Source: Lithospermum erythrorhizon (Eukaryota; Streptophyta; Magnoliopsida; Boraginales; Boraginaceae). Taken from it: a stretch of 64,000 nucleotides of DNA. The notes beneath the pieces are model-generated. The model saw only the letters and a program-made list of their open reading frames with translations, did not search any database and was not told the origin of the DNA. Below, piece after piece: positions 23,151 to 36,290 of this stretch (the stretch's first letter is position 1; every line of letters begins with the position of its first letter). The position numbers and the translations under genes were made by a program. The DNA is taken from the NCBI GenBank assembly GCA_019722365.1, contig JADFUC010002231.1, positions 124,001 through 188,000 on the forward strand, read 5' to 3'.

Positions 23151-26100
23151 CTAAAGACCGGTTCTTATTTGGATTTGAAAGATACTTCGTCAGACCATGT
23201 TTTAGATGGAATTTGGTTTCTATTTCTACATCGACAACCGCTATTCTTTGCTCATTTGTAAATAATCGGGCCATTTCCATCTTTAAATCTCGATATTATT
23301 AGTACCGGTTCTTTTGTCTTACTATGACCAATCTATATTTGGCTTGACACTATCAAGCTTCTTATAATGAAATCTTGCATACAAGTTTAAGAGGTACAAA
23401 ACGAAAATTAACTAACGGAGAATTCTACTACATTATGGCACAAACGCTAGCGATATATCTAAACAAAGAATTGAAAGAAGTCAGGTCAAATAGGAATTTT
23501 GATCCCCTTGATTTTCATATTTTCAAACCTTGCCAATGTATTAGTGGGAACAGACAAAACACAAAGTGAGACTAAGCCAATCGAACTATAAAGCAGAACT
23601 TATTCATACAGAAGATACGCGACCATTTCCTACACCAGCCTAAATGGTCAACATTATTTTATAACGCTCATGATGATTTTTCTCGATATGGCTATCTTTA
23701 TCTCATTCATGAAAGTCTCAATCACCGGATTTGCTCAAAGCTTTCAAGGTCGGAAAGCGGAAAATCAACTTAAGAAACAATTAAGTGTCGCTAGATTCCG
23801 ACCGCGCGGAGAATACTAGCGGTAGATATGACGGATCAGCGAACAACGCCTAGGGCCATTTGCCAAATTCCTAGAGGAGCCGCTGAATCGCATTCTCAAT
23901 ACACCATGCCGATCTCTACCACGAATGGGTAAATTGGTAGACGCACGTATTAAAAGACACGCGGTGAAAGATGATTAGTCACACTACTTACCTCGAATCA
24001 CCTGGGAGAAAGAATTTTAAGAACACAAATTTTATATCTTAAATCGAAGTTCCTACTAACGCAACTACTAAAACCCCATGAATTACGGACCGGGTAAAGA
24101 ACCCAAGATAAGACACTTACACATCTGGGACGTCCAAATGGCGCAGCGCCTTATAAGCCAAATGAAAAGAAACCGGACTAAAAAACCAAGTTAAGAGTTA
24201 CTGCTGGATACTCGAATCCATCAAGAGGGCAATAAATTTTATGATCCCACTAATGTATCAATTTTCGGTATTTAAACGCCTGCCTTTTGAAGACGCTGAA
24301 ATTGGGGAGATATTGTGGATTTCGCTCTTTCAAGAGGATTTAGTTTCCTTTCATCCATTGGCTGACAACACGATCAAGACGCAGCTTGTCGGAATTATTC
24401 ATGAAACAATCCAACAACAAAGAAGACGAAATCAAAATCATTCTTATCAAGATCAACATGTTACACATGTCATTCCAAAGAACAAACTCAAGCATCTCAA
24501 GAACAAACGCCATTGGGTGAGATCTACTAGAGAAAGTGATAGAAACGTGATTCCCGATAATTATATAATATTTCTTCAGAAACACGAGGATGATATCAAT
24601 TGGCTGTGAAGACGATCCTATCAACTTCCCCCGCGAAGCCATGCAAAGTCCTAACTCTCAAAAAGTGGATTGATGCCACGAACGAGAGACAGTCCATGAA
24701 AAGACACCTACAGATGGGATCTCAGATATTCGAAGTATTGCCTCTATCGTTGTAAGTGGATATTTACAACTAAAAAGGATTCACAGGTAATACGAGATAT
24801 AAAGTTTCACTTTGTCATAAAAAGGATTTACTCAAAGTTATGCATCGATTATAGCATAGACGTTTTCCGGTTTCTGCCGAAAGACTTTCAGATAATAATG
24901 GCTTTGGTGGCATATTTGACCTCGAGTTACCGATGGATGTAAAGACTGCTTTCAATGGTAACATCGGGATGACAATTTATATGGCGCAGCTCAAAAACTT
25001 TGTATCAAAGCGACTAAAGAAAGTGGTACGCAAAACTTAAAGAAATTCATCTATGGACTCAAGAAGCTTCGTCAATGGTATTTCAAGTTTCATGAAGTAA
25101 TCATCTCTTTTGGTTTTGAAAGTGAATGTCATGGAAGATTGTATATACTATAAGTTCAAATGAGTAAGCATATTTTCTCAATTTATACGTTGACGACATA
25201 TCGCTTCACAAGAATGACATACAATTATTTGATGAAACCAAGATCTTCTATCAAATAAATTTGAAATGAAATATCTGGGAAGATCCTTTCAGATTAGAAT
25301 CGAGATACATCAAGATCATTCTCAGGTATTCTCGGATTTCATCGCAAAGAACTATATCGGCAGTGTTCTGCCCGTACGCAAGATCAGAAGCCGTGAATAC
25401 CCCCTCAGAAAGGTGGAGATAAGTTAAGTCTCAACTGTCCCAAAATGATTTTGAAAGAAACCAAACTAAAGAGGTTCATTACGCTTCAACAATGGGAGCC
25501 TTATGTATGCTCAGTTTGTACGCCGTCCGATATCAAGGCATATCAAGGGTACGTTAGCGTGATACTTATAACTGGCTCGATCATCGAAGACAAATAAAAT
25601 GTTACATTCAGAGAACGAAGATTACATGCTCACATATAAAGATCAGTCGATGTAGATCATTGGGTACTCCGACTGATTACGCTGGATGCCAAGACAGCCT
25701 GCATCCACCAGATATGTTTATTTTGGTCATTTCTGGAGTGAGCTATATTCGAAGAGTGCCAAACAGAACTTATAAAGCAACTTCTACTATGAAGGGTAGC
25801 TTATAAAGATAAGTTTCGAGGCATCCAATCACGCTTTTATGGTCATGAATTTGGTCACCGGATTACGGATAAGATGGTATTAAAAGACCACTAAAGATTT
25901 TTTTCAGACAATGTCTCAGTGTCGTATTCTAATAAAACAAAAGTTCGCTAAAGTCAAAGCACATCGACATTAAGTTTCGAGTTGTTAAAAAGAAAAGAGT
26001 TCGTGAGTGGAAAAATGTCTATTGGTAAACATATCGGGAACAAACTCTGCTCATGGATCCGCCATTGTAGGCGGATTACCACCATCGTCGTCTTTCTGCG

Positions 26101-26170
26101 AGCATACCGCTCATATGCTGGGATGTCATTTGATGCATTTTTCAGTTTAGCTGAGTTTGGCAAGTAGAAT
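23150..26170 (+). pseudogene. Copia pol (GAG-pre-integrase, integrase, RT, RNase H), degraded
   Basis: Plus-strand frames show, in order: a GAG-pre-integrase end (23340-23570, with WHKR and a CxxC remnant); integrase with DDFSRYGYLYLIHE (23670-23705), RYDGSGEQRLGPFAKFLEE-type text (23825-23875) and YTMP (23900); the linker (24241-24609, ending STRESDRNVIPDNYIIFLQ); RT with DPINF and SQKWIDA (24610-24680), KDSF..IMALVAYFDLEL and MDVKTAF (24880-24950), then IYGLKKLRQWYFKFHEVIIS (25050-25100); and RNase H ending near ADPLTK-type and EHTAHM sequence (26060-26130). Frames break dozens of times, so it is inactive. Pol order is complete. The matching gag may be the one at 27.0-28.1 kb, which lies on the wrong side. 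Confidence 0.88.
24241..24609 (+). pseudogene. Copia integrase-RT linker, longest clean frame
   Basis: A 122-residue open frame within the pol above. A poly-Gln/Arg hydrophilic stretch (QQQRRRNQNHSYQ) leads to RSTRESDRNVIPDNYIIFLQ and KHEDD, the usual hinge before RT. It continues in another frame at 24607 with EDDPINF. Confidence 0.8.
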
Positions 26171-26639
26171 GTTCATTTTGTTAAAGACATAAATTTTGGT
26201 TTTGGATTTTGTTTCGCAAATAAAAGTTTTTCGCCTATGGTTCACTCTGATATATTTTTGTATGTTCTCACTTCGGAAATTCAAGAGGGACTACTGAAAT
26301 AGATACGTTAAGATCACATTACATGTAATTTCCATGCTATACATCCATACTGATCTATGTCATTTGTTATTACCATATACATGATCATCGAGGACGAAGT
26401 CACTATAAAGATGACAAAAGTTTCAATGGTTCTATGTGGCATAATTAATGGACGAGATTGTTTAGTGATACCTTTGGTTATGATAGCAAAGGTTTTGAGC
26501 TCCTAAGGTTATACATATTACATAAGGAAATACATGTGCCTGCCGATCAAGTAGAACAATCGTGTCACAACATGCATTATAGCATGTATAAAAGCCATCT
26601 TAAAGTTAGCCAAGAAAAGTGATTGGTTTATTTATATTT

Positions 26640-26990
26640 AAGTTTATCGGGCTTATTAGGTATTGTAATTGCATGGGTTAATACGTGTAAACCTCGCTTT
26701 ATGATTCTATTAGATGATATGCCCATTAGTAATTTCATGTAAAACCCTATATTTTCCTATATATAAAGCAGGTCGAGGGCCCCTAATTCATATGGTTTTC
26801 TATTTTTTACATCCCATTACCGAAAGAATACGTAGGAAGCCATATAATCGAAGATCCAAATCCCACGCTCTTCAATCCCGGATGAACAAGGCACGCCTCC
26901 GGAGACATGCTTTATCAATTAACCTAGTAATGAAATATCAGTATACCATCCGACAAAATGTTGATATACTGGATGCTAACTCACAAGACA
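26640..26990 (+). mobile_element. probable Copia LTR between pol and gag
   Basis: It follows the end of RNase H (26165) and precedes gag (27000). It contains a TATA box (TATATATAAA at 26758-26767) preceded by a T/A-rich U3-like tract and followed by an R/U5-like tract. Exact TG...CA ends were not found and there is no second copy in the window. The call rests on position and promoter structure. Confidence 0.45.
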
Positions 26991-28120
26991 AAGAAGTTTG
27001 GGAAACTCTTCTTGTGTATTGCTGAACCACAAAGTTCGCTACAGGTCGCCTCCAACTTCTCACCACCAAATTTGAGAACTGGATGACGGCGGAAGAGGAA
27101 AACCATCATTGAAGTTCATTATCAAACTTAAGGAGATATCCAATGAATTCTATGACCTGGAGAAACTACGCCTCATTAAAAGATCGGCCGAAGCATTCCC
27201 TATCTCTTTCCCAATAGATCTCGACTCCAAAGTTGGTTGTCACGTATTGTTTAACGGTTATCCGATTATGAAGCGTGTATTTAGCTATTCGTCTTCTTTA
27301 TCAAGTTTGAACATCTATCACGATCGAACGCCAAGAAAGATAAGAACCGGCAACATCACAAAGAAATGTCAATGATACCATCTATCAGCCGGTACTCTAC
27401 TACATAAATGTTGAAAACGGATGGATCAACAAGCTACGTAGATCCGGCAGCGATGCGGGCGCAGGATCATAATCGTATTCAATGTCCAACTTTTCACAAA
27501 AAGCAAGCGTAATATTATCTAAGCCGCGAAGAGCAAAGAACTAAACGACGCAAGCAGTAGTGGGAAGATTGCATTTACACCAAAGCCACCGAATCCGACC
27601 GTATTTGATTGAAGAAAGCGAAGATAGCGATTTAGGAAAGAATGTCTTACGGTTGTTGCGGATGTACTTAAAAAGTCGCCGCCTATCAGAATAAGTCGAT
27701 TGCGCCAGACATATTTAAACAAGAAAAGAAAATAAACGCCTCGATGAGAATAATGAGATGTTAATTGTCAACTCTAGGTTAAACGAAGGTTATGGATCGA
27801 ATGTCAATTGGGTTATGAAGAACTGGCCCCATATGCTCAATTTCGTACATCTAAACCGGATGAAATTTTTCTCCGGGTCAATCTCCAACGACCATACAGC
27901 GTTGGATATGTTGGCCGGAGAATGTTCTAAAGAATCAAAGTTTGTTCCAAGTATAAAAGTTAAAGAATTCAACTGTTATAATTAACTGTCACAATCACCG
28001 GTTCGACAACCGGTCGCTCCTACGCTTAACGCATTACCCAAGAACAAAAGGAAGAAGAAATGGATATGCCATCACTGCGGAAAGAAAGGTCACATAAGAC
28101 CCTACTGCTACAAGCTCTGC
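26990..28120 (+). pseudogene. Copia gag with intact CCHC zinc knuckle
   Basis: Starts with VWETLL (26995-27015). Continues with a gag-like helical region broken by frameshifts (KFIIKLKEISNEFYDLEKLR in the frame at 27109). It ends with a basic stretch and a perfect CX2CX4HX4C knuckle (CHHCGKKGHIRPYC, 28067-28108) preceded by NKRKKKWI. The knuckle binds RNA in packaging. It is on the same strand as the pol at 23.15-26.17 kb but downstream of it, as expected if two elements stand head to tail and share the LTR at 26.64-26.99 kb. Confidence 0.8.
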
Positions 28121-28129
28121 TGAAGGAAC

Positions 28130-29190
28130 ATTCATCAACATGGTCGATTTCTCATATTCAAATTCTAAAAATTATTCATCATAAGAAATCTGCTGGTCAG
28201 TGGTAAATTCTCGATGTACTTTCAACACAAGTGAATGGAAAATCAAGAACGACATCGAGGTAATTCCTTTGCGGTTGCCAATCATAAAGCCGCCAAGGTC
28301 AAGCAGGATCTTCGTGAGCGAAAGAAGCTACATCTCGCCTCGAATGTACACGCCGTGGTAAACTCGATACGCGAGCCAACGGTCGTGCCGAGGTTCTACT
28401 AGTGTTAATCACTGCTGGTGATACCTAATGGAAAAATTCATCTTTGTCGTAAGGTGGATTGATTTTTGATGCAGTGGTGACATGCGACAAGTGGGGAGTA
28501 TTGCAGGCTGCCAACAAAAATATCACCAAAGGGAGTTTGTTGGTGTTTTTAATGCTGGGCTAGCTATTTTTGTTGGCCATGACTTGTAAGTTCTCGAATA
28601 TATTTTCGATTTTGCCGAGTATTTCAAGTAATGTAAGACGAGATAATAATCTCGGAAAGATTCCCCAAGACGGGTAAGATTTAGATTTGCATATACTTTA
28701 GCATTATTTATGAAAGATATTTCCATATATTGCCGGCCAGCTCGCATTCTACGTAGTGAGTCGCTCACAGATCTCGGAAAGATACGACTCCATACATAAT
28801 AATTCTCTACGCTTTAAGAGCGAGCTAAAAAGATTCGAGAGATTATATTTTTGTAGTAGTCGAATGCTAAGAATTCTCTAAACTTAACTCCTAATGCACG
28901 ATTATTTATGACACCACGTTATAACAATTCGTTATCAGAGTTTTTCTTATCAGAAACACCGAGCTGCGGCGGATGCTCGTGGTTCTGCATTTGTTTACTA
29001 GTTCTCGAGGTAATAGGCGCTCGGCGGTATAAGCCCTTATTGTATTATCCAATATCATGCGAAAATCCTTCACCGGGCAGCCGCCTGCACCTGCGCTATC
29101 ACACCGAACCGGGTTACCATCTTCAGATCTTTAATTTCGCACTATTTATTTCGCTTTATTTGCTTGCCGATTTGCATCATTAATCCGGCA
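28130..29190. other. unassigned retroelement-like segment
   Basis: It continues from gag but no protease motif (DSG or DTG) in frame was found. From about 28560 the sequence looks LTR-like, with AG-rich and TTTATT tracts. No clear ends. Confidence 0.35.
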
Positions 29191-31815
29191 TTATTGACCG
29201 GTTGGTCTAACAAATAAGGTTTCCAAAGAAGAATTATTTCATGTTATGCTACTTAACTTCATAAACAATAATGTAATTTTTCTAATTCAATACTGATATC
29301 TCGGCTAGACATAATAATTAGTTTACTTATAAGCCTATTCATAGAGTGTATATTGTCATCTATACCCTTATTATTTCTCATCGACAAAATATACTATTCA
29401 CCTAATGACATAAACAATATAATAAATAATTAACTATTCACTTAATTAATAAAATATTCAAGGTTAATGTACAAATCAATCAAAATGAAAAATGGAGAAG
29501 CTTCCAGTTACCCCATTCTACATATTTCAAATTCTTAAAACTACATTTTTTAACAATGATTTCATTTACTGTTCATAAAACTGAAATTTAACATCTTTAT
29601 GACATTACAATGGGTATATATAAAATTGAAATTATTTAACTTTGTGACATTAGAAGTGAACAAAAACACAATATCAATATTACCAATTCTATTGAATTTA
29701 CGAAATAAAAAATACAAAATTATAAAATATGCAACAGCAAAAAACAAGCATGAATTTAACCTGATAAATTAATGAATAAATGGAATTCGAATTGATGAAC
29801 TCCATATGATGAACATCAAACAAAGGTGAACCGTATGAACTAAACCATAAATATGAATTGAATAATAATTTGAATTGTTGAATTGGAAGTACTGGATTGC
29901 AAGTACATATTATGTTTGAGAAACTGATGGAATGAAGGAGTAAATTATGTCTACAATTAATGTTGGGATTATGAGGTGGCAAATTATGAGCTAAAGGTGG
30001 AAGTTAATTAGATGGTGCGTCATCTGGTTTAATGAATAGTAGGGCGAAATCATAAATACGAAAAATATGTGGGGCGAAATTACATTACATGAAAAATGAA
30101 GGACCAAATGTTATGAAGGACCCAACAGTTCATGAGCGTATGTCGCGTGGAATCTGCGTTGGTCGGACGACGACCATCCGTAAAATATAGGTGATAGGTC
30201 TCTACTTGACTTAGTTATAATTATGCACTTCTGGTCTCATTTGATGTTTTAGGGCGTTTAACCCAATTACCCAACCTTTCATGGATTATCTGGATAATCT
30301 AAATCGAGCATTATTGAGCATTTGGGCTATTGGTAATAAATTAAAAGGTCTGGGTTGTTGTGTGTCAAACCGTCTATGCTCGATAGTGAAGGTAGCTAGG
30401 TTTCGTTTCATGCGATGGTTGAGGAAAACATTTTTAAAGTAAAACTTATCAAAAAAGAAAGCGATGCTAGCAAGACTCAAATCCGAATCATTGAATTCGA
30501 GCTCTCATGGCATGTTTTGTTTTTGGATTTCCTAGTGAATTGTTGGAGTTTGTATGGGGGTTTAATGGACACATTTTACCCTATTCATTTGGTAAATTTT
30601 GTGGGAGTTTAATTTGATTATAAAATCACATTTGGTGCATGACAACATGACAACATGACAACATGAGTCATATATAACTGGTGCATTTTACAATCTTAAA
30701 ACATTTAGCATTATCATATATGTCTTGGGTGCATATAATGTCACACCAATAATTCATCAATTACCATCCTTATCGATCTTCTAGATAAGATGTACACATG
30801 CAGTGCATTTCCTCACTCCTATTCCAGTTAAAACCTTACACCAGTTGAGGTTCAACCCTGGATCCATCTAAACATGCATGTTGATAAATCTTGATATATG
30901 ATATGAATAAACGTAGCTTTCTACCCTACCAAATCCTACCCAAAACCAACAATCAACACCTGGAGACTGTTAGAATTGCAATATATTGAAACTCCTATAT
31001 ATTGGGGTATATGTCAGATGGGCACCTTCCTGGAAATTTCTTGCATGTCATCTCGTTGTGGCAAACGAACTCATCTAACCGAATAATAATCCTCTTGGCA
31101 CATATTTGCCAAAATATCATCAATCTTTCTTCCTTGGACACCTCAACTATCTCATTTTATTGCCTAATAAGAAAAAAAAAACTCAAATTCCCATCCACAC
31201 ACCAAAGAAGGTAAAGCAAAAAACGTTCAAAATAAATAAAGCCGTCTTGAACTTCTTAATTTGTAATTATGCACGGACCCTGTAGATTTGGTCTGGTATA
31301 ATGTGATGTGGTGCAATAACATTATTTGTAGAACCGGATAGAGGGTACGACTGAGGATTACTTGTTCTATATTAGATATGTAAAATCGTTTGAGGTGATT
31401 TAATTTATATGGTTCTGGATTATTACTCCATTTATTAATATCAATTGGTTTTAGATGAAACCTATCAATTCTTAAAATGGCATTATAAATCACGCATCCG
31501 TTCGATTTCGTCCACATGATCATGCATGGAAAAATCGGGTTCAACGTGTGGGAGGGTATTAAAGGAAGAACCATCACACATTATTGAATATGACACATCA
31601 AGATGATTTATATGATCTTGAATTACTCCACTTTATACCAATCGATTTTAGGATAGAATGATTTCATGAATTCTTAACCAACATTATGTTATTAGAATGT
31701 ATATATGTGACATTCTCAATTTCAATTATTAAAATCATGACAAATGTTTATAAACTATTTTATGTTATTTATCCTATGTCAAGTTCTAGATTCTAGATTC
31801 TAACCATACTCTTCA
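29190..31815. other. AT-rich intergenic spacer
   Basis: No family-level ORF. It includes a small tandem repeat of atgacaac, three copies plus a partial one, at 30639-30668. The right end is the upstream region of the DUF7054 gene. Confidence 0.6.
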
Positions 31816-31821
31816 TATCTA

Positions 31822-31830
31822 TCTATATTT
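31822..31830 (+). promoter_or_regulatory. possible TATA box of the DUF7054 gene
   Basis: CTATATTTA lies 51 bases before the ATG. A second CTATAT at 31848 is too close to the start. Assignment is by spacing only. Confidence 0.4.
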
Positions 31831-31880
31831 AGTCCTTAAAAACGACCTCTATATCTTTATCTCATCAACACAAAACAACA

Positions 31881-32629
31881 ATGTCGAAATATGAACAATC
31901 TCGCTCTCATCAGCCTATTGATACCAAAACAAATAGAGAATTAGTAAGGAAGCATGGTGGGCAATTAGATATTCCTAGGAATATATTGCGAATGACGACG
32001 AAAAATAGTAATAATGCAAATTGTTGTAGGAAACAAATGGAGTTAACTAAGTTGCTTTTGAATGTAACTGTGCAGAACAGTTTAGGATTAGTTCAAGTGG
32101 TTATGAAGCCTAATGACACCGTGAAGGATTTGATAACGGCGGGGATTAGTGTTTATGTCAAGGAAAAGAGGAGGCCTTTCTTGAATTGTCATAATTCAAT
32201 GTGTTTTGAGCTTCATTACTCCCAGTTTAGTCTTGAATGTAAGTTTTGTTTTACTTTGTCCATATTTTGCTATTCATTTTTCTTTTTGTGACATTAACTG
32301 CATTATATATTATATGTTCATTATTTTTTGGAGGCAGAACTTAATCAATGTCCATTCAAATGATGAACAATTCTCTCAAAATTATTACCATAACTTTAGA
32401 ATATGAGTTATAAATGTCAATCCCAGGTAATTGATTTTTTGTAATGTTTGCACCAAGTGCAGGTTTGAATTGGGAAGAGCAATTGATGAACTTGGGTTCC
32501 CGGAATTTTTTCTTATGCCACAAACTTGATAGTAGCTCAACTACTTCAAACAAACATTGTTGTCATGATTTTCAAGAAGGGGTTCAATTTTCATTCCCAT
32601 TGATGAAGTTTATGGACTTTCTGCTATGA
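31881..32629 (+). CDS. DUF7054 protein, At4g22758-like; join 31881-32238 and 32463-32629
   Basis: Two exons encode 174 residues. The donor GTAAGT at 32239 and acceptor TGCAG ending at 32462 split codon 120 (T|GT, Cys) and keep the frame. The N-terminus (1-52) is polar and variable. Residues 53-140 form the conserved ubiquitin-like-looking domain: LTKLLLNVTVQNSLG, VQVVMKPNDTVKDLI, YVKEKRRP, FELHYSQFSLE, then across the intron LNWEEQLMNLGSRNFFLC. This matches plant proteins annotated as 'uncharacterized protein At4g22758-like' (DUF7054), whose biochemical role is not established. No frameshift, stop or missing block. The intron splits the domain right after the HYSQFSLE block. Without splicing the frame would run on for 17 intron-coded residues to a stop at 32289-32291. 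Confidence 0.88.
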
Positions 32630-32683
32630 AGAAAATATGAAATAGGACAAATGAAGAACTAAAATGAATATTCATGAATTGCT

Positions 32684-32689
32684 AATAAA
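32684..32689 (+). terminator. polyadenylation signal of the DUF7054 gene
   Basis: AATAAA lies 55 bases after the stop codon (32627-32629), followed by T-rich sequence. Confidence 0.55.
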
Positions 32690-32699
32690 TTTGTTACTT

Positions 32700-33269
32700 T
32701 GTACCATATGGTACGTAACGAGTTGTATTGAAATATATATTGTAATAGTGTTTGGGTCTAGTTAACAATAGTGGAATATTAGACAGGTTTGATCACTTTA
32801 TATCTTTCAAGATATATAATACTTAACTCTTGCCTATATCAATGTACAATACTATGTAACTTATGTATTTGTGTGTCCAATTATTGTGGACAGAGGTCCC
32901 TAAAAATAAGCAGTTGCAAACCTAAGCTCTCGATGCCACAATGAGATCTGGTGCTATAAGCACAATTTAAATAGTGTAACATATGCATGTGAAATTACTA
33001 TTTTAGCCCCCTATTTGTAAGTATAGTTTTTGAGAAAATTTTATTAGGGGAAAAATAGTTATTGCAGTTATTCTTAACACGGGTGTGCTATTGGTCCCAC
33101 TCCACAATGAGTAGTTTTGTTGCACTGTCTTGGAATATAAATAAAAGAAACATTAATGAGGAAAAGTAGAAAAATCCTAACACCAACTATAGAATACCCC
33201 TCTTATTATTGAATAGTTTTGTTGCAATGTCGAGTATTTTGATTATATCACAAGGCCCTCCATCCCATA
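32700..33269. other. AT-rich spacer downstream of the DUF7054 gene
   Basis: No gene recognised. Confidence 0.55.
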
Positions 33270-33899
33270 TATAAAAGCAATTCGGAATCTTAGATTTAAA
33301 CAATCTCTTGAAATTCAATGTCAATAAAAGCAATAGAAATTTAAAATCTGAAATTAATACACATATTTTATACGGGTTCTGCTGATATGAAGGTAGGTCA
33401 TGTTAACAAATTCATATAACCGAGAAAGATTATTCTGAAGCCCACTACTTAATTTGCTTCAAAGATCCTATCCGGGTTAGTATTTTCTTATCCTGAAAAT
33501 TTCAACATAAAGCCTACAAAAACAAAAGATAAACTCTCACAACTATTTTCAAGAATATATTAAAGCCTAATATTGTTCTATGATGATTATTGTCTACATT
33601 GTGTTTTGTGATAATCGGCTACATATGAATAATTTATCTGTTATAGAGTAAAGACATAATCGCTAGAATATTCCGGAACTACGAAAGAAGCCCAAAAAGC
33701 GAGTCTCGAATAATCAACTGCTTAACGGCCCCATGCGGCAGCACAAAATGCGATCGTTACAAGTGTTTTTTTGCTACAGATAAATTTGGGTTTTAGCGGC
33801 ATATGACGGCCACATGAGTGAGGCCATTGCGGAGGCCGTTTAGTCTTCAACTGTGAGCGTCGAGAAAAAGGTCTTCAATTCAACGTCTCGGCTTGAAGA
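33270..33899. repeat. segment X, copy 1
   Basis: It aligns in the same orientation with 44880-45520. Shared landmarks include tgatatgaag (33380 / 44995), tgattattgtctacatt (33583 / about 45205), cgaataatc (33707 / 45313) and cgagaaaaaggtctt (33859 / 45489). No protein is clear. It is directly followed by segment Y and then an LTR. Confidence 0.7.
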
Positions 33900-34209
33900 T
33901 ATTTTCGGCGGATCACCATCTTGGCGCCGTCGCCAGCGACCACTCACGGTTGTCGTCCAAAAACTCTTCTTGAAGTTGATCCCGGCAGAATCTTGCTACG
34001 ATCCCGAGAATATCAGCGAATGACACCCGACTTGACTATCGAGCAGGAACCCAAAATAGTCATTGTCATTACCAAGACTTTACTTTCATTGAATGTCGCG
34101 TACTTTGCATTTGCCTTAACTACAGAGCACTTGGAAAACCTCAAGCTTGATTGGCAATTAAGTGATAGATTTCTCTCTTACGCCCGCGTTCCGTATCACG
34201 ACTTCGCTG
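33900..34209 (-). repeat. segment Y, copy 1 (possible Copia leader/gag start)
   Basis: It aligns with 43325-43600: shared landmarks are gcggatcacc, gaagttgatcc, gacttgactatcgagc, actttactttcattga and gcttgattg. On the minus strand it lies directly after the LTR at 34210-35214. Its first bases there (about 34180-34205) look like a damaged PBS, so it is probably leader and gag N-terminus of a minus-strand Copia. The plus-strand 104-residue frame across it is taken as spurious. Confidence 0.55.
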
Positions 34210-35214
34210 TGAAGAAAATTACTATGGATATATAGTATAAATCTGAATCCATAGTTCCGAGGATCTTTAAAGTGCATCTTCGTTATTCGTATAAAACATA
34301 TAATTAGAATTATGAGCAGAGGACTTTTCTGATGCGGTAGGAGTAAATTCCACCAAAATCCGCAGCGGCAATTCCGCAGCGTGAATTTGAGCTTCCACCA
34401 ATTTCCGCTGTTGTAATATCAATGCAAGTAGCAGATATCTACAGTGAGATGATCACGGGAGGGTTGAATCGAGAACTAATCTATGCTAGTAAACAAGGAT
34501 GAACAAAACCGAAACCCCAAAATTCTTGGGAGAATTTAGAAATTCGTGCAAAGGGGAGGAAATTTACTAGGGTTTTTGGTGAAAAAGTTTTTACAAAACT
34601 TATGATGAAAAACCCTAAAAGTTTGCTTATATAGGGCTAGAGTTAAAACAACTTAGATAAGCAACCGTTAAGTATTAGCTTGACTCGTTAACTTTCTATT
34701 AGTTCGTTAAGACAATGAGTTGCTAATGAGATTGAACTATTTAATTAAGCTAATTAAATAGTAATGATCGATATCAATAATCTTTTCGAGTTATCGATAA
34801 ATACTAAAATTACTCGAACCCGATTAAATAACTATTTAATTGATTCTATTTGTTGTCGATGTTCTACGTAATAAAATGTAAAACCGCATGATGAGAAATA
34901 CATTTTCTCGATTATATAGTTCTCTTTTAATTTCATACATGAAATATAACTTCAGCGTCATTGTATGTGTGTGACCTTGAAGCTCGGATAATATTAAGTT
35001 GTATAATAATAATAATTGATAGATAACGATTAATAGTAAGATACTTGATCGCTCATAGCCTTAAATTATCCGCTTGAGAACCCCGCGCTAGTAATATACA
35101 ATTACTAAGTTGAGCAACTGAGATTCGATAATCACATTTAACTTATTTGTTAAATGAATTGCTCTATGATTATCATGGTATAATAAATGCGGAATCGATT
35201 CGTTGATTTCAACA
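34210..35214 (-). mobile_element. 3' LTR of the family C Copia element
   Basis: 1005 bp. On the minus strand it begins TGTTGAAATC and ends TTTTCTTCA. It contains the cctatataagcaaactttta-type promoter tract (near 34625) and aligns along its length with 42043-43054. No polypurine tract is visible just above 35214, so the start is defined by the TG and by comparison with the junction at 43055. Confidence 0.75.
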
Positions 35215-36090
35215 ACATGGGCGATTATCTTAAATTCCTTTATCCGCTTAGATCTCTAGCGCAGTAGAGGTAACCGTAAAAAGTGTGTCATGAAACACCC
35301 ACTTGCTTTCTTTACTCAGTATGAGCGGAATTAGCATTTGTAAGCCAAACCAATCGGTACCAAGCGTGTGAGAGGGCACGAGATCTTTCGCATATGTAGG
35401 GCAGGACAAATCCTCGATATATCAGCATCATCTATTTATCTTTCATTTGTGTGACAACGTATGCCGTTATAATCGGCTAAAAGGGCGGAGCGTTTGGTCA
35501 CGATCATCTGAGAGCTTGTATAGCACCACAGATAGTTATATATATCGTAGGTCTAAAATTAGCGAACCTAAAATTCTAAACAAATATCATATGACCTGAT
35601 TCTCACATATCTTCTATGAATTCGTTCGGTCGCTACCAGTCCCGTCGCGGACAGCCAGCGTATTGATCCCGTCTGTGCGTGATCAATCTTGATCACTAAT
35701 CAAACACCGTATTAGTCATATGATGCTTGTCGCCTAACTATGACATCGACGAGGCCTTTTGAGCATCCACATGTTTCTAGACTTGAAGAGGTGTAGTGCT
35801 GCAGTTCATGTTACCTACTGCAGAAAACATAGACTAACCTAGGGCTTTAACCTTTCTTTAAAATGAGGATACACTACATGTATATTATATGTAAATTCAA
35901 ACATATAGTCATAGCGAAACAAATATATTAAAATATAAGAAGCAATAATATTCAAATATTTGTTCCGCGTAGCCTGATAGATACACATCTTGACTCCAGC
36001 TTAACCTAACACAGCTGCGACATACAGCCAAGACCTATGTTATTTGCATGCTCATCATCTTTTGCATTTTAGTGGTTTAGTAAAGAATTC
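35215..36090. other. region between RNase H and 3' LTR of the Copia element
   Basis: No protein motif. It may be the 3' untranslated part of the element or a nested fragment. Not recognised. Confidence 0.4.
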
Positions 36091-36093
36091 GGC

Positions 36094-36290
36094 TTAGCTT
36101 TTCTGTTTATACTTTACATACTTTGACATCGCGTCATCAAAGCGTATCTCTGTCGGGTGATGCTTTTCGATGCGTGCTTGGTTTGTGATGTGCTTTCGAG
36201 TTCTTTGGCTTGGTATTGCGATATTGTCACAAGAAACAACTCGGCTGGTCACCAATCTTGGGTACCAGCGCGAGTTGATCACGAACTTCT
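36094..36290 (-). pseudogene. Copia RNase H fragment
   Basis: The minus strand reads VVSCDNIAI, then a scrambled version of the SKEPRSH..KHIERR block (TRKHITNQARIEKHH), and in the next frame GDVKVCK. This is the end of Copia RNase H. CDN carries one of the conserved acidic residues. Confidence 0.72.

Noticed and set aside
33921..34235. 104-residue plus-strand ORF
   Set aside because: It overlaps segment Y and an LTR end of a minus-strand Copia. Its homologous copy at 43325-43600 is not open in this frame.
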